Positions 26,543 through 34,487 of a stretch of 61,283 bases of DNA are shown piece by piece (the stretch's first letter is position 1; each line of letters starts with the position of its first letter). The stretch covers positions 1 to 61,283 of the forward strand of contig CAZMGD010000009.1 in the NCBI GenBank assembly GCA_964565705.1. The letters run 5' to 3'. This stretch comes from CAZMGD01 sp964565705 (lineage in GTDB: Bacteria > Actinomycetota > Acidimicrobiia > Acidimicrobiales > Ilumatobacteraceae). A model generated the notes under the pieces. The model was not told the DNA's origin. It saw only the letters and a list, made by a program, of their open reading frames with translations, and searched no databases. A program made the translations under genes and the position numbers.

Positions 26543-27751
26543 AGCCCGGGTGGTCGCGGACGGGGTCGAGGCGGCAGCCTGCGGCGGGCGCGTCCGATGG
26601 GTCGCGACGAGTCCCGCCGTGGTCGGAGGTCCCGGCACCAGCGGATCCGCGGCAGCGGACGGGCCGCCCACACCCGGTTCCGCGCCGCCGTTCGGCATTC
26701 GCGCGTCCGGACGCGCCGGTGGCGTGCCGGCGGGTGTCGACTGCCCGTGGTCGACGGCCGGCGGGGCGCCGGTGGCACGCCGGACCGTCGGTGCGTCGGG
26801 TTCCGGGGCCCTGCTGGCGCGGCTGTTGGCGGGTGGGCCCGATCCGGGCTCGCTGGCCGGCGCCACCGCGGCTCCCGCGCTCGGCGTCGTCGTTCGCCGC
26901 GCTGGCGGAGCAGATCGAGAGGTGACGACGGGTTCCGCCGCGGACGGCGCCGGCGCCGGCGCCGGCGATGCCCGGCGCTCGGCCTGCAGGGCGGCTGCTG
27001 CCGCGCGCAGGTCGCGCGTGATCGTCGGTGGAGGCGCCGGCGCCGTGCTCGCTCGTTGGGGCGCGTCCGACGGCTTCGGCTGTGCGGAGTTCGTTGGCAC
27101 GGAGCGCGCGGCCGCAGCGGGCAGGTTGGTCGGTGCCGTGGCGCCGCTCGGGCGGCGGATGATCGAGGTCGGGTCGACGGTGTTGGGTCGGATCTGGCGG
27201 GCGATGTCACCGGGGCGTGCCCTGCGTGCAGCCGCGCCGGTGCGGTGCAGGGCCGACGGCAACCCGCGCCGCACCGGCGGCGTGTGGCGCTCTGCGTTCA
27301 GGGCCCGCGTTCGCCGACCCGAGGCCGGCGGTGCGGCATCGCCCTTCGGGCCGAAGAGCATCTGGCGCAGGCGTTCGAGCTTGTCGTCCTTGGCCGACAT
27401 CGGCGACGTGGTGGGTTTCGGCACCACCGGAACGACCGGGGCCGCATGCTGCTCGAGGTCGTCGCGGACGGGCTCGACCTCCGGCCAGGGCCAATAGTCG
27501 ACGGGGGGGCGCACGGACACGTCGTCGGCGACGAGACCACGTTCGCGATCGAACTGCTGGCGGCCGCTGTGCGACAGGCCGAGCCGGCCGCCGAAGTCCC
27601 CGATCGACGCGGCCAACCGCCCTGGTCCCGACAGGACGGGCCCGGGACGCGCAGTACGGATCAGCGGCGTCGATCGCCTGACCAGCCGGGCGGTGAAGGC
27701 CGCCTCGCCGGTGGGGGCGTCAGGAGGAGAGGTTGCTGGCGCGGAAGCCAT
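26543..27751 (-). CDS. Pro/Ala/Arg-rich protein, N-terminal part before assembly gap (probably the DUF4157 gene)
   Basis: 403 residues from the ATG at 27751 to the gap. The first ~180 residues are the most structured, with RRSTPLIRTARPGPVLSGPGRLAASIGDFGG, VDYWPWPEVEPVRDDLEQ and MSAKDDKLERLRQMLFGPKG. The rest is low complexity and predicted disordered. It overlaps the tube gene stop by 32 nt, which keeps it in the same operon. Because coding character and composition continue on the far side of the gap, I read both parts as one ~950+ residue protein carrying a C-terminal DUF4157 domain. Two separate genes cannot be excluded. The longer upstream ATG frame (to 27868) would run inside the tube gene and is not used. 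Confidence 0.65.
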
Positions 27752-28190
27752 GATGCGCGATCTCCAGTTCCTCGACGGCCATGTCGTTCGAATCGACGGC
27801 GAGGCTCGGGCCGGTCCACTTGATCGGGAAGGCGCCGTCGAAGTTCCAGGCGCGGAGGCGCTCGCCACCAGCGCCGAGCAGCGTGATCGCCGCCGTCGAG
27901 CGGGTGAGGCGGTTCCCGTTGGCGGCGAACTGCTCGCCCGACGACTTGTTGAGCCAGGTCAGCAACGTGTCGTTCTGCGTGACCCCCCGCTTCAGGATCA
28001 GATTGGGCCAGGTCATCCGGCCGGGGAGCTTGTGCACGTAGCTGTTCTCCCCGCCTTCGCTGATCTCCTCGACGCCGACGGTGAGCTCGAGGCCGGACAC
28101 CTCCATGAAGCGTCCGATCTCGACCCCGTCGACCTCGACGAGGAACGTCGCGCCGGTGACGCGCTGGCCGTCGAAGCTGTCATTCGGCAC
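27720..28190 (-). CDS. Tail tube protein, third paralogue (gp19 family)
   Basis: A 156-aa inner-tube subunit: FLVEVDGVEIGRFMEVSGLELTVGVEEI at the start, ENSYVHKLPGRMTWPNLILKRGVTQNDTLLTWL in the middle, and KWTGPSLAVDSNDMAVEELEIAHHG at the end. These are the hallmark blocks of the T4 gp19-like family in injection systems. Compared with the two other tubes it keeps a hydrophobic, less charged surface, like the cap-proximal or spike-proximal tube variant of Afp5/Pvc5 type. GTG start at 28190 overlaps the 57-aa gene by 11 nt. Confidence 0.91.
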   Translation of the reverse strand: MPNDSFDGQRVTGATFLVEVDGVEIGRFMEVSGLELTVGVEEISEGGENSYVHKLPGRMTWPNLILKRGVTQNDTLLTWLNKSSGEQFAANGNRLTRSTAAITLLGAGGERLRAWNFDGAFPIKWTGPSLAVDSNDMAVEELEIAHHGFRASNLSS

Positions 28191-28353
28191 GACGCAACGC
28201 CTCCCATGCCCGGTCGTTCAACGCGGCCACGCCGGTCACCAGCCGCGCCCGGTCGGCGTGCTCGAGGTCGAGCAGGTCGTCGAGATCCCAGTGCAGGTGG
28301 TAGGCGAGGTATACGACCTCGTCCCAGAGGGCGTCGGTCGGGTAGAGCTTCAC
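28180..28353 (-). CDS. 57-aa injection-locus protein (DUF6760-like)
   Basis: The start is GTG at 28353, overlapping the previous stop (GTGA); the end TGA is at 28182-28180. Sequence: VKLYPTDALWDEVVYLAYHL then HWDLDDLLDLEHADRARLVT, ending GVAALNDRAWEALRRAE. Small acidic/aromatic proteins of this type, W-DE-V-YLAYHLHW, are usual between the tail assembly protein and the tube in actinobacterial injection loci (DUF6760). I assign it on position and pattern. Possible roles are tail assembly chaperone or tape-measure-like adaptor, unproven. Confidence 0.75.
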   Translation of the reverse strand: MKLYPTDALWDEVVYLAYHLHWDLDDLLDLEHADRARLVTGVAALNDRAWEALRRAE

Positions 28354-28841
28354 GGCTCCGCCCGAGCACCGACCTCCTCGATGTGGCGACGGCGCGGCAA
28401 CGAGGGCTGTGGCTCGTCGTCCTCGTCGGGTGCTCCGACCACATCCAGGTCGACGGCGCCGTCGACGGCGGGTTCTTCAGGCGGCTGCGGTGCCGGAGCG
28501 GGCTCCGGCGGCAGCACCGAGGCCTGCAACCGCACGGCGTCGGCCGGATCGCCGAAGTTGACGATCCCGTAGAGATCCTGCAAGAAGGCGAGATCGGCGG
28601 CGAACAGCCCCTCGATCTCGTTCGGCGTCACCTGCCGCAGCGTGCCGAGCGACGTGATCACCCGGCTGATCACGAGGATCGTCAGGTAGGGGTCGTCGGC
28701 GCCGGTGATGCGGGTGTCGCGGAGGGGCTCGATCTCGTCGCGCGCGGTGGCCAGGCGCATGATGCCGTTGCGGTGCAACATGCCCTGGTCGTCCACGTAC
28801 CCCTTGGGCAGCGTGAACGCGAACTCGGTCTCGAGCCCCAC
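28350..28841 (-). CDS. Phage tail assembly-like protein of the injection locus
   Basis: A 163-aa protein with the opening ETEFAFTLPKGYVDDQGMLHRNGIMRLATARDEIEPL, then YLTILVISRVITSLGTLRQVTPNEIEGLFAADLAFLQDLY. These are the recurrent signatures of the tail assembly or chaperone proteins that follow tube genes in contractile injection loci. The last ~60 residues are acidic and proline-rich, ending in RRRHIEEVGARAEP. GTG start, 4 nt after the tube gene stop. Confidence 0.84.
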   Translation of the reverse strand: MGLETEFAFTLPKGYVDDQGMLHRNGIMRLATARDEIEPLRDTRITGADDPYLTILVISRVITSLGTLRQVTPNEIEGLFAADLAFLQDLYGIVNFGDPADAVRLQASVLPPEPAPAPQPPEEPAVDGAVDLDVVGAPDEDDEPQPSLPRRRHIEEVGARAEP

Positions 28842-28845
28842 CGGC

Positions 28846-29298
28846 TCAGCTCACCCAGTCGAGGAAGTCATGCTGGATGGTGAGCTCTTCGACCATCGAA
28901 TCGTCGCTGCCAGCCTGGAGGTCCGAGGCCGACATCTTCGACGGCCAGCAACTCTCCAGGTTGAAGCGCGCGGCCTCTATCTGTTGCCGGTCGTAGATGA
29001 CGATCGAGGCGGTCTTGTAGGGCGTCGGCTTGTCGGCGTCGACGACCTCCTTGAACCAATCGTGCACGGCCTTGCTCGTGGTCAGGCCACGCTTCAGCAC
29101 GACCTCGGAGTACTTCGGGCGGCCCGGGCGCTTGCGCTCGATGACCTTCTTCCCGTCGCCCTCCTTGAACGTGATCACGTCGAACTCGAGCGAGAGGCCC
29201 GAGCACCCGGTGAACCAGGCGAGGTTCACCCCCTCGATCTCCAGGGCGAAGAACGAGCCCAGGAATGCGCCGTCATGGGTACTGGCGTCATCAGACAT
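28846..29298 (-). CDS. Tail tube protein, second paralogue (gp19 family)
   Basis: A 150-aa inner-tube subunit with FFALEIEGVNLAWFTGCSGLSLEFDVITFKEG, RKRPGRPKYSEVVLKRGLTTSKAVHDWFKEV and the C-terminal CWPSKMSASDLQAGSDDSMVEELTIQHDFLDWVS. The block order is the same as in the flanking tubes. It lies 3 nt downstream of the first tube gene. Two or three tube paralogues per locus are standard, with one forming most of the tube length and the others joining to baseplate or cap. Confidence 0.93.
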   Translation of the reverse strand: MSDDASTHDGAFLGSFFALEIEGVNLAWFTGCSGLSLEFDVITFKEGDGKKVIERKRPGRPKYSEVVLKRGLTTSKAVHDWFKEVVDADKPTPYKTASIVIYDRQQIEAARFNLESCWPSKMSASDLQAGSDDSMVEELTIQHDFLDWVS

Positions 29299-29301
29299 GG
29301 A

Positions 29302-29760
29302 TCACTTCTCCCGCTTCAGTTCTTCGACGGCCAGCGTGACCTCTTCGACCATCGGGTCGTCGCTGCCGACGTCGAGGTCCGAGGCCGACCACTTCGAGGG
29401 CCAGGCGTTGGTGAACGTCCAGCGCCCCATCTCATCGCCGGCCATGTCGTACATGACGATCGCGCCGTTGGTGCGGTAGTCCAACTTCCCGTCGCGGATG
29501 CTCTTGGCCCAGTTCCAGAACTCCTTGTCCTTGGTCAGCTGACGCTTGAGCGAGATGTCCTGGTACTTCGTGGTGCCCGGCCGCTTGCGGGTCCGGTTGT
29601 CGCCCTTCGAGGTGGACGCCTCTTCGGTGACGACCTCGATCTCGAAGTTGAGGCCGCTGGCCTCGGTGAACGCGCCGACGGTCTTGCCGTCGAGCTCGAC
29701 CGCGAACCAAGAGCCAGTGAGCTCTTGGTCCTTCACATCTCCTGGTGTGGTGACAGGCAT
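29302..29760 (-). CDS. Tail tube protein, first paralogue (gp19 family; probable main tube)
   Basis: A 152-aa inner-tube subunit, directly downstream of the sheath, the usual place of the major tube gene. Blocks: WFAVELDGKTVGAFTEASGLNFEIEVVTEEA, RKRPGTTKYQDISLKRQLTKDKEFWNWAKSIRDG, and NAWPSKWSASDLDVGSDDPMVEEVTLAVEELKREK. A GGAGGAAC ribosome site precedes the ATG at 29760. It closely resembles the second tube. Confidence 0.93.
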   Translation of the reverse strand: MPVTTPGDVKDQELTGSWFAVELDGKTVGAFTEASGLNFEIEVVTEEASTSKGDNRTRKRPGTTKYQDISLKRQLTKDKEFWNWAKSIRDGKLDYRTNGAIVMYDMAGDEMGRWTFTNAWPSKWSASDLDVGSDDPMVEEVTLAVEELKREK

Positions 29761-29789
29761 GCTGCTGTTCCTCCGTCAGACCGCCGGCC

Positions 29790-31355
29790 TCAGGCCGACG
29801 TCTCCTTGATCTGGGCGATCCGGAAGATCACGAACTCGGCGGGCTTCACCGGGGCGATGCCCACCTCGACGACCACCTTGCCCTGATCGATCGACTCGGG
29901 CGGGTTGGTCTCGCTGTCACACTTCACGTAGAAGGCCTGCTCGGCGGTGGCGCCGAACAGCGCGCCGTCGCGCCACAGGCCACGCAGGAACGAGTTGACG
30001 GTGCGCTTCAGGCCTTCCCAGAGCTTGATGTCGTTCGGCTCGAACACGGCGTACTGCGTGCCGTTCATGATCGCGGTCTCGACCATGTTGAACAGGCGGC
30101 GCACGTTGATGTACTGCCAGTCGGTGTTCGACGACAGCGTGCGGGCGCCCCACACGCGGATGCCGCGGGTGCCGAACGGGCGGATGCAGTTGATGCCGAT
30201 CGGGTTGAGCAGCGACTGCTCGGCCTTGGTGATGTTCGTCTCGACGTCGAGCGCACCGCGCACGACCTCGTTCGCCGGCGCCTTCCAGACGCCGCGCTCG
30301 TTGTCGTTGCGAGCCCAGATGCCAGCGAGGTGGCCGCTCGGCGGCACGAGGATCTCGGTGTCGCCGTTGGTCGCCGCCGGGTTCGTGACCTGCAGCCAGG
30401 GGTAGTAGAGGGCAGCGAACTGCGAGTCGTACATCGCGACGTCGCTGCGCCATTCCTTGATCTGCTGCACGCTCATGCCGGGGGGCGCATCGAGGATCGC
30501 CATCCGGTTGGCCTGACCCTCGCAGTGGTTGATGAGCGCGAGCTGCACGGACTTCCAGAGGCTGAGGTCGACCGAGCCGTCCTCCTTCGTGGCGGCGGTG
30601 ATCAGGTCGGGGACCATCACCATCGTCACGTCCTCGGCGATCACGAGGCCGCTGATGCCGGTGCGGGCGGTCTCGCTGCCGGCGAACGCCTTGCCGGGCA
30701 CGGCGACGGGCGTGGCCGGTGCCGGCTCGATCGCGAACGTGCCGGCCTGCAGGGTGGCGAGGTCGGGGTCGAGGGCGCTGAGATCGATCTTGGTCGCGAC
30801 CTTGACCTTCTTGCTGCCCTTGTTGACGGTCGACTCGACGGCGTCGAGGGTCAGGCCGTCATAGGACTCGGTGACCTCCCCCTTCTCGACGACGTCGATG
30901 CGGAACGTCGGCTTGGCGTCGTCGGCGGCGTCGGGCGCGGGGGCCTCCGGCGTCACGCTGACCGCGACGTCGGCGTTGGGCTCGACGGTCGTGAACTCCA
31001 CGGCCGGGCCGAGCGTGCGGTCACCGGCGGTGAGCGCGAGCGTGCCAGGCTCCTCCGCCGGGGCGGTGTTGGGGATGCGCACGATGTAGGCGATGCTGCC
31101 ACCGTTGTTGAAGTAGCCGTACACCGAGTGCGGCAGCATGATGCCGGGCTGGAACCCGCCGTACAGGCTCTCGAACTGGGTCCAGCTCGTGACCAGGCGG
31201 GGTTTCACCCCCTCGGGGTCCTTGGGGTCGTCGGTCGGCGCCTTGGCGGTGAAACCGACGAATGCGGCGATGGCGGTCGCGCCGGCGGTCAACGTCGCAG
31301 AACTCGACGGGACCTCCTCGACGTAGACGCCTGGGGTCAGATAGGTGGTGGCCAT
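29790..31355 (-). CDS. Contractile tail sheath protein
   Basis: A 521-aa sheath subunit whose contraction drives the tube forward. The N-terminus MATTYLTPGVYVEEVPSSS is the family signature, followed by FVGFTAKAP and YGYFNNGG. The C-terminal subdomain has SGHLAGIWARNDNERGVWKAPANEVV, GINCIRPFGTRGIRVWGARTLSSNTDWQYINVRRLF, YAVFEPND and a last strand VVEVGIAPVKPAEFVIFRIAQ. The middle (about 110-250) is an extra acidic/alanine-rich domain of the type often exposed on the outer surface. The start ATG at 31355 has an ideal GGAGGAGG site 6-13 nt upstream; the longer frame to 31454 is not used. The sheath gene opens the densely packed operon. Confidence 0.96.
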   Translation of the reverse strand: MATTYLTPGVYVEEVPSSSATLTAGATAIAAFVGFTAKAPTDDPKDPEGVKPRLVTSWTQFESLYGGFQPGIMLPHSVYGYFNNGGSIAYIVRIPNTAPAEEPGTLALTAGDRTLGPAVEFTTVEPNADVAVSVTPEAPAPDAADDAKPTFRIDVVEKGEVTESYDGLTLDAVESTVNKGSKKVKVATKIDLSALDPDLATLQAGTFAIEPAPATPVAVPGKAFAGSETARTGISGLVIAEDVTMVMVPDLITAATKEDGSVDLSLWKSVQLALINHCEGQANRMAILDAPPGMSVQQIKEWRSDVAMYDSQFAALYYPWLQVTNPAATNGDTEILVPPSGHLAGIWARNDNERGVWKAPANEVVRGALDVETNITKAEQSLLNPIGINCIRPFGTRGIRVWGARTLSSNTDWQYINVRRLFNMVETAIMNGTQYAVFEPNDIKLWEGLKRTVNSFLRGLWRDGALFGATAEQAFYVKCDSETNPPESIDQGKVVVEVGIAPVKPAEFVIFRIAQIKETSA

Positions 31356-31444
31356 CAGTGCCCTCCTCCGATGGAAGTTCGACGTAGCGCAGGACGTCCA
31401 GACGCCCCTCGTGTGGCACCGGGAGTGGCGCCGCCCGTGTATTC

Positions 31445-31504
31445 GCACGCTCACGGAGCGTGCTCGTCGAACATAACACGGGTCCGGTGGGGTGCGAGCA
31501 CCCC
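31445..31504 (-). terminator. Two hairpins between PAAR-like gene and sheath
   Basis: The 187-nt spacer (31356-31542) holds gcacgctc-acg-gagcgtgc (31445-31463, 8-bp stem) and ggggtg-cgag-cacccc (31489-31504, 6-bp stem). They could attenuate read-through from the upstream genes into the sheath operon. An AT-richer patch (31471-31478, acataaca) between them is the only promoter-like hint for the sheath; I cannot define -35/-10 boxes. Confidence 0.45.
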
Positions 31505-31542
31505 GGGTGACGGATTTCTGCGCGGCTCGGAGGTTGAGCCCG

Positions 31543-31935
31543 TCAGCTGACCATCTCCTGGGTGGACCCTGGGTTCACGATGTTGATCACACCGCCGTAG
31601 ACGCAGTTGCACATCGAGCCGGCGGTCAGCGCCGGGGTGCCGTTGATCAGCGTCATCGGTGCGCCCGGAGTCCACGGGGCGGGAACGACGGGCGTGCACA
31701 TGCCGGGGGTGAGGACGCCGGTCGCCGCCGCGGTCTGGGCCGCCGTGATCGGGTTCGCCAGGCTGGTGCAGAGACCGAACGGGACGATGTTGGTGATGCC
31801 GATGTTGTCGACGATCGTCGCCGGCGGTCGGCTCTCGACCAGCACCGGCGCGCCCTTCGGGGTGACGATCAGCGTGCTCGGGGCCATGCCGAACGAGCAC
31901 ATGATCTGCGCGCCGAACAGCACCGGCGGCGGCAT
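31543..31935 (-). CDS. DUF4280/PAAR-like spike-tip protein
   Basis: A 130-aa protein expected to sharpen the VgrG spike. Sequence signatures of DUF4280 are PPPVLFGAQIMCSFGMAPSTLIV, NIGITNIVPFGLCTSLANPITAAQTAAATGVLTPGMC, PWTPGAPMTLINGTPALTAGSMCNCVYGG and INIVNPGST. Conserved Cys pairs could bind metal at the tip. The ATG at 31935 starts exactly at the family's usual N-terminus; an upstream GTG at 31962 would overlap the lipoprotein stop and is less likely. It is separated from the sheath by hairpins but co-oriented. Confidence 0.86.
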   Translation of the reverse strand: MPPPVLFGAQIMCSFGMAPSTLIVTPKGAPVLVESRPPATIVDNIGITNIVPFGLCTSLANPITAAQTAAATGVLTPGMCTPVVPAPWTPGAPMTLINGTPALTAGSMCNCVYGGVINIVNPGSTQEMVS

Positions 31936-31951
31936 CGCTAGATCCAGCCCT

Positions 31952-32422
31952 TCATCGACCACTGTCCTTCATCGATCCGACGAGCGGTGCCCGTTCGAGG
32001 TCGTTCAGCACGCACAGTACCGCGCGGTCGTCGTGGTCGTTCCAGGAGCTCAGCGTCGGGGTCAGCCACGTGAACGCGAGCGACGAATCGAACGCGCTGA
32101 TGCCCACGTACGGCTCGAACTCGCGCACGCAGACCTGTTCGGCGTAGGTGTTCAGCGCCTCTTGGCCGGGGAACACGTCCGAGCTGCCCGTCGTCGTCTC
32201 GTAGTTCACCACGGCATAGATCTCGTGGGTGTGCTCCTCCGAGCACTCGATGACCGGCAGCTCGGCGACCTCGTCGGGCAGGTCGTCGGGCACCTGGAGG
32301 CAGGTGCCGGGCCCGGTGTCGGACAGCTCGAGCACGGGCGTGTCGCTCGTGTCGTCGCCACCTGAGCACGCTCCGAGGAGCGCGAGCGCGACCAAGAGAC
32401 CCATCGACCGGCGCGCCCTCAT
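31952..32422 (-). CDS. Lipoprotein with septum-formation-like domain
   Basis: A 156-aa protein with a lipoprotein signal: MRARRSMGLLVALALLGAC, lipid-bearing Cys at C19 (lipobox LGAC). The mature part has GTCLQVPDD, VIECSEEHTHEIYAVV, CVREFEPYVG and WNDHDDRAVLCVLND, with paired Cys, resembling the actinobacterial 'septum formation' domain often seen in small lipoproteins. It acts on the outer face of the membrane. It is 16 nt upstream of the PAAR-like gene on the same strand, so co-expression with the injection locus is plausible but not shown. Confidence 0.75.
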   Translation of the reverse strand: MRARRSMGLLVALALLGACSGGDDTSDTPVLELSDTGPGTCLQVPDDLPDEVAELPVIECSEEHTHEIYAVVNYETTTGSSDVFPGQEALNTYAEQVCVREFEPYVGISAFDSSLAFTWLTPTLSSWNDHDDRAVLCVLNDLERAPLVGSMKDSGR

Positions 32423-32452
32423 CGCCGGCGATCGTAGACGCGCAGCGTCAGG

Positions 32453-33229
32453 TCACTTCGGCTGGAGGCGGGCGCCCCCGTCCACGCGGATCACTTCGGC
32501 GTTGAGGTAGCTGTTGGTGATGCACTCCAGCACGACGGAGGCGAGCTCGCCGGACGTACCGAGTCGGTTGGGGAACAGCACGGCGCGCTTCAGGTTGTCC
32601 TTGAACGCCTCGCTGCCCTCGCCCTCCCCGTAGATCGGGGTGTCGATCAGGCCGGGTGCGATCGTGTTGACGCGCACGCCGATCGCGGCGAGGTCGCGGG
32701 CCACGGGCAGCGTCATGCCGACCACCCCACCTTTGGACGACGAATAGGCGGCCTGGCCGATCTGGCCGTCGAACGCGGCGACCGACGCGATGTTCACGAT
32801 CGCGCCGCGCTCGCCGTCGGCCAACGGCTCGGTGCGGCTCATCGCCGTCGCTGCGATGCGGGTGCAGTCGAACGTGCCGATCAGGTTGACGGCGAGCACC
32901 TTCTTGTAGGAGTCGAGGTTGAACGCCGACGCGTACTGCCCGTCCTTGCCGACGGTGCGCTGTGCCGAGCCGATACCCGCCGAGTTGACGAGCACGCGCA
33001 GTGGGCCGGCGGAGGCCGCCATCTCGACCGCGTTGATGATGTCGTCGGTGTTGGTCACGTCCAGCCTGGCGAACGCGCCGCCGAGCTCCTCGGCGAGCGC
33101 CTCGCCCCGATCGACCTGCAGATCGCCGATGACGACGGTGGCGCCGCGCGCCGCGAGAAGGCGGGCCGATGCCGCGCCGATGCCAGATGCGCCGCCGGTG
33201 ACGAGTGCGCTCACTCCCTGAATGTCCAT
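32453..33229 (-). CDS. SDR-family dehydrogenase (3-hydroxyacyl-CoA dehydrogenase type 2-like)
   Basis: A 258-aa Rossmann oxidoreductase. The cofactor loop TGGASGIG is at 11-18, D36 after the second strand suggests NAD, and NSAG is at 82-85. The catalytic triad is S149, Y162 and K166 (YSSSK). The region GLIDTPIY...FPNRLGTSGELASVVLECITNSYLNAEVIRVDGGARL is closest to the HSD10/type-2 hydroxyacyl-CoA dehydrogenases of beta-oxidation. It lies between the injection locus and argJ and has no obvious link to either. Confidence 0.88.
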   Translation of the reverse strand: MDIQGVSALVTGGASGIGAASARLLAARGATVVIGDLQVDRGEALAEELGGAFARLDVTNTDDIINAVEMAASAGPLRVLVNSAGIGSAQRTVGKDGQYASAFNLDSYKKVLAVNLIGTFDCTRIAATAMSRTEPLADGERGAIVNIASVAAFDGQIGQAAYSSSKGGVVGMTLPVARDLAAIGVRVNTIAPGLIDTPIYGEGEGSEAFKDNLKRAVLFPNRLGTSGELASVVLECITNSYLNAEVIRVDGGARLQPK

Positions 33230-33275
33230 CCCGCCGACGATACTGGTGGGCCGCTGCCGTGCTGGTGGCTCGCTT

Positions 33276-33291
33276 CACTCGATAGCGAGTG
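33276..33291 (-). terminator. Hairpin downstream of argJ
   Basis: cactcg-atag-cgagtg (6-bp stem) sits in the 72-nt spacer between the argJ stop and the SDR start, with extra partial pairing of flanking ggct/agcc. It is a likely argJ terminator, without a clear U-run. Confidence 0.45.
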
Positions 33292-33301
33292 CAGCCAGCC
33301 A

Positions 33302-34456
33302 TCATGTCGTGTAGTCGGCGTTGATCCGGACGTAGCCGTCGGTGAGGTCGCAGCCCCACACGGTCGCCTGGCCATCGGCGATCGCCAGGTCGACAGCGAT
33401 GAGGACGTCGTCGCCGCGCATGTAGTCGCTGAGCGCGGCGAGGTCGACGTCGGCGAGCCGGCGCGGGTACACCTCGGTGTCGCCGAAGCGGATCGTGACT
33501 CGCTCCTGGTCGATGTCGGTGTCCGCGCTGCACTTGCCGATCGCCATCGCGACCCGACCCCAGTTCGGGTCGGCGCCGTGCACCGCCGTCTTGACGAGGG
33601 GCGAGTTGACGATCGCCTTGGCCACGCGCGTGGCCTGGGCGCCGTCGCGAGCGCCGGTGACGCGCACCTCGATCAAGGTCTCGGCGCCTTCGCCGTCGCG
33701 GGCCACCTGCTTGGTGAGCGACAGCGCGACCTCGTGCAGCGCGTCCTCGAGCTCGTCGGCCGGGACGGGACCGGCAGCGCCGTTGGCGAGCACGATCGCG
33801 GTGTCGCTGGTCGAGGTGTCGGTGTCGATCGACACGCAGTTGAACGTGCGGTCGATCACCCGCCGCCACATCGCGTCGAGCTCGGCCGGCTCGATCGACG
33901 CATCGGTGAACACCAAGGTGATGAGCGTCGCCATGTCCGGCTCGATCATCCCCACGCCCTTGGCGACCCCGACGACCGAGGCGACACCAGCGGAGCCAAC
34001 CGCGGTCTTGGGCACCGTGTCGGTGGTCATGATCCCCCGAGCCACAGCACCGGCATCCGTGCTGGAGAACGAGGCAGGGATCGCGGCGAGGCCCGCGCGC
34101 ACGCGGTCCATGGGGTAGCGGCGCCCGATCACGCCGGTGGACGCGATCAGGACGTCCCCGGCAACGGCGCCGATCGCGCTGGCGACGGCGGTCACCACCT
34201 CGCGGGCGTCGGCGAGGCCGTCGTCGCCGGTGGCGACGTTGGCGTTCTTCGACACGACCACGACGGCTCGGGCGTGGCCGTCGGCGACGTGGTCGCGACT
34301 GACCACCACGCTGGGGCCGGCGAAGCGGCTCTTGGTGAACAGACCGCTGGCTGCTGCGGGTCGATCGCTGGCCACCACGACGAAGTCGTCGGTGTCGTCT
34401 CTGATGCCGATGTTGGCGACGTGGCAGGTGAAGCCGGTGGGCAGCGACGGGGTCAC
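33302..34456 (-). CDS. argJ: Glutamate N-acetyltransferase / amino-acid acetyltransferase
   Basis: A 384-aa enzyme of arginine synthesis that recycles the acetyl group from N-acetylornithine to glutamate and may also use acetyl-CoA. It self-cleaves before a conserved Thr; here the motif is KGVGMIEPDMATLITL with T177 as the new N-terminal nucleophile. Other landmarks are STGVIGRRYPMD, VPKTAVGSAG, NCVSIDTDTSTSDT, VHGADPNWGRV and the terminal GYVRINADYTT. The length is typical. GTG start. No other arg genes are in the window. Confidence 0.96.
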   Translation of the reverse strand: MTPSLPTGFTCHVANIGIRDDTDDFVVVASDRPAAASGLFTKSRFAGPSVVVSRDHVADGHARAVVVVSKNANVATGDDGLADAREVVTAVASAIGAVAGDVLIASTGVIGRRYPMDRVRAGLAAIPASFSSTDAGAVARGIMTTDTVPKTAVGSAGVASVVGVAKGVGMIEPDMATLITLVFTDASIEPAELDAMWRRVIDRTFNCVSIDTDTSTSDTAIVLANGAAGPVPADELEDALHEVALSLTKQVARDGEGAETLIEVRVTGARDGAQATRVAKAIVNSPLVKTAVHGADPNWGRVAMAIGKCSADTDIDQERVTIRFGDTEVYPRRLADVDLAALSDYMRGDDVLIAVDLAIADGQATVWGCDLTDGYVRINADYTT

Positions 34457-34487
34457 GGTCGGGATTCTGGCAGTCCGGTGGCGCCGG

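Noticed and set aside
24810..27751. Calling the DUF4157 protein a proven metalloprotease toxin
   Set aside because: HELTH is present, but many eCIS_core proteins have no shown activity and the gene is interrupted by a gap.
26051..27868. 605-codon frame running through the N gap
   Set aside because: The gap length is a placeholder; after the gap this frame is out of phase with the DUF4157 domain.
28350..28841. Tail assembly protein as the missing tape measure
   Set aside because: 163 aa is far too short and its conserved half is globular, not a long helix.
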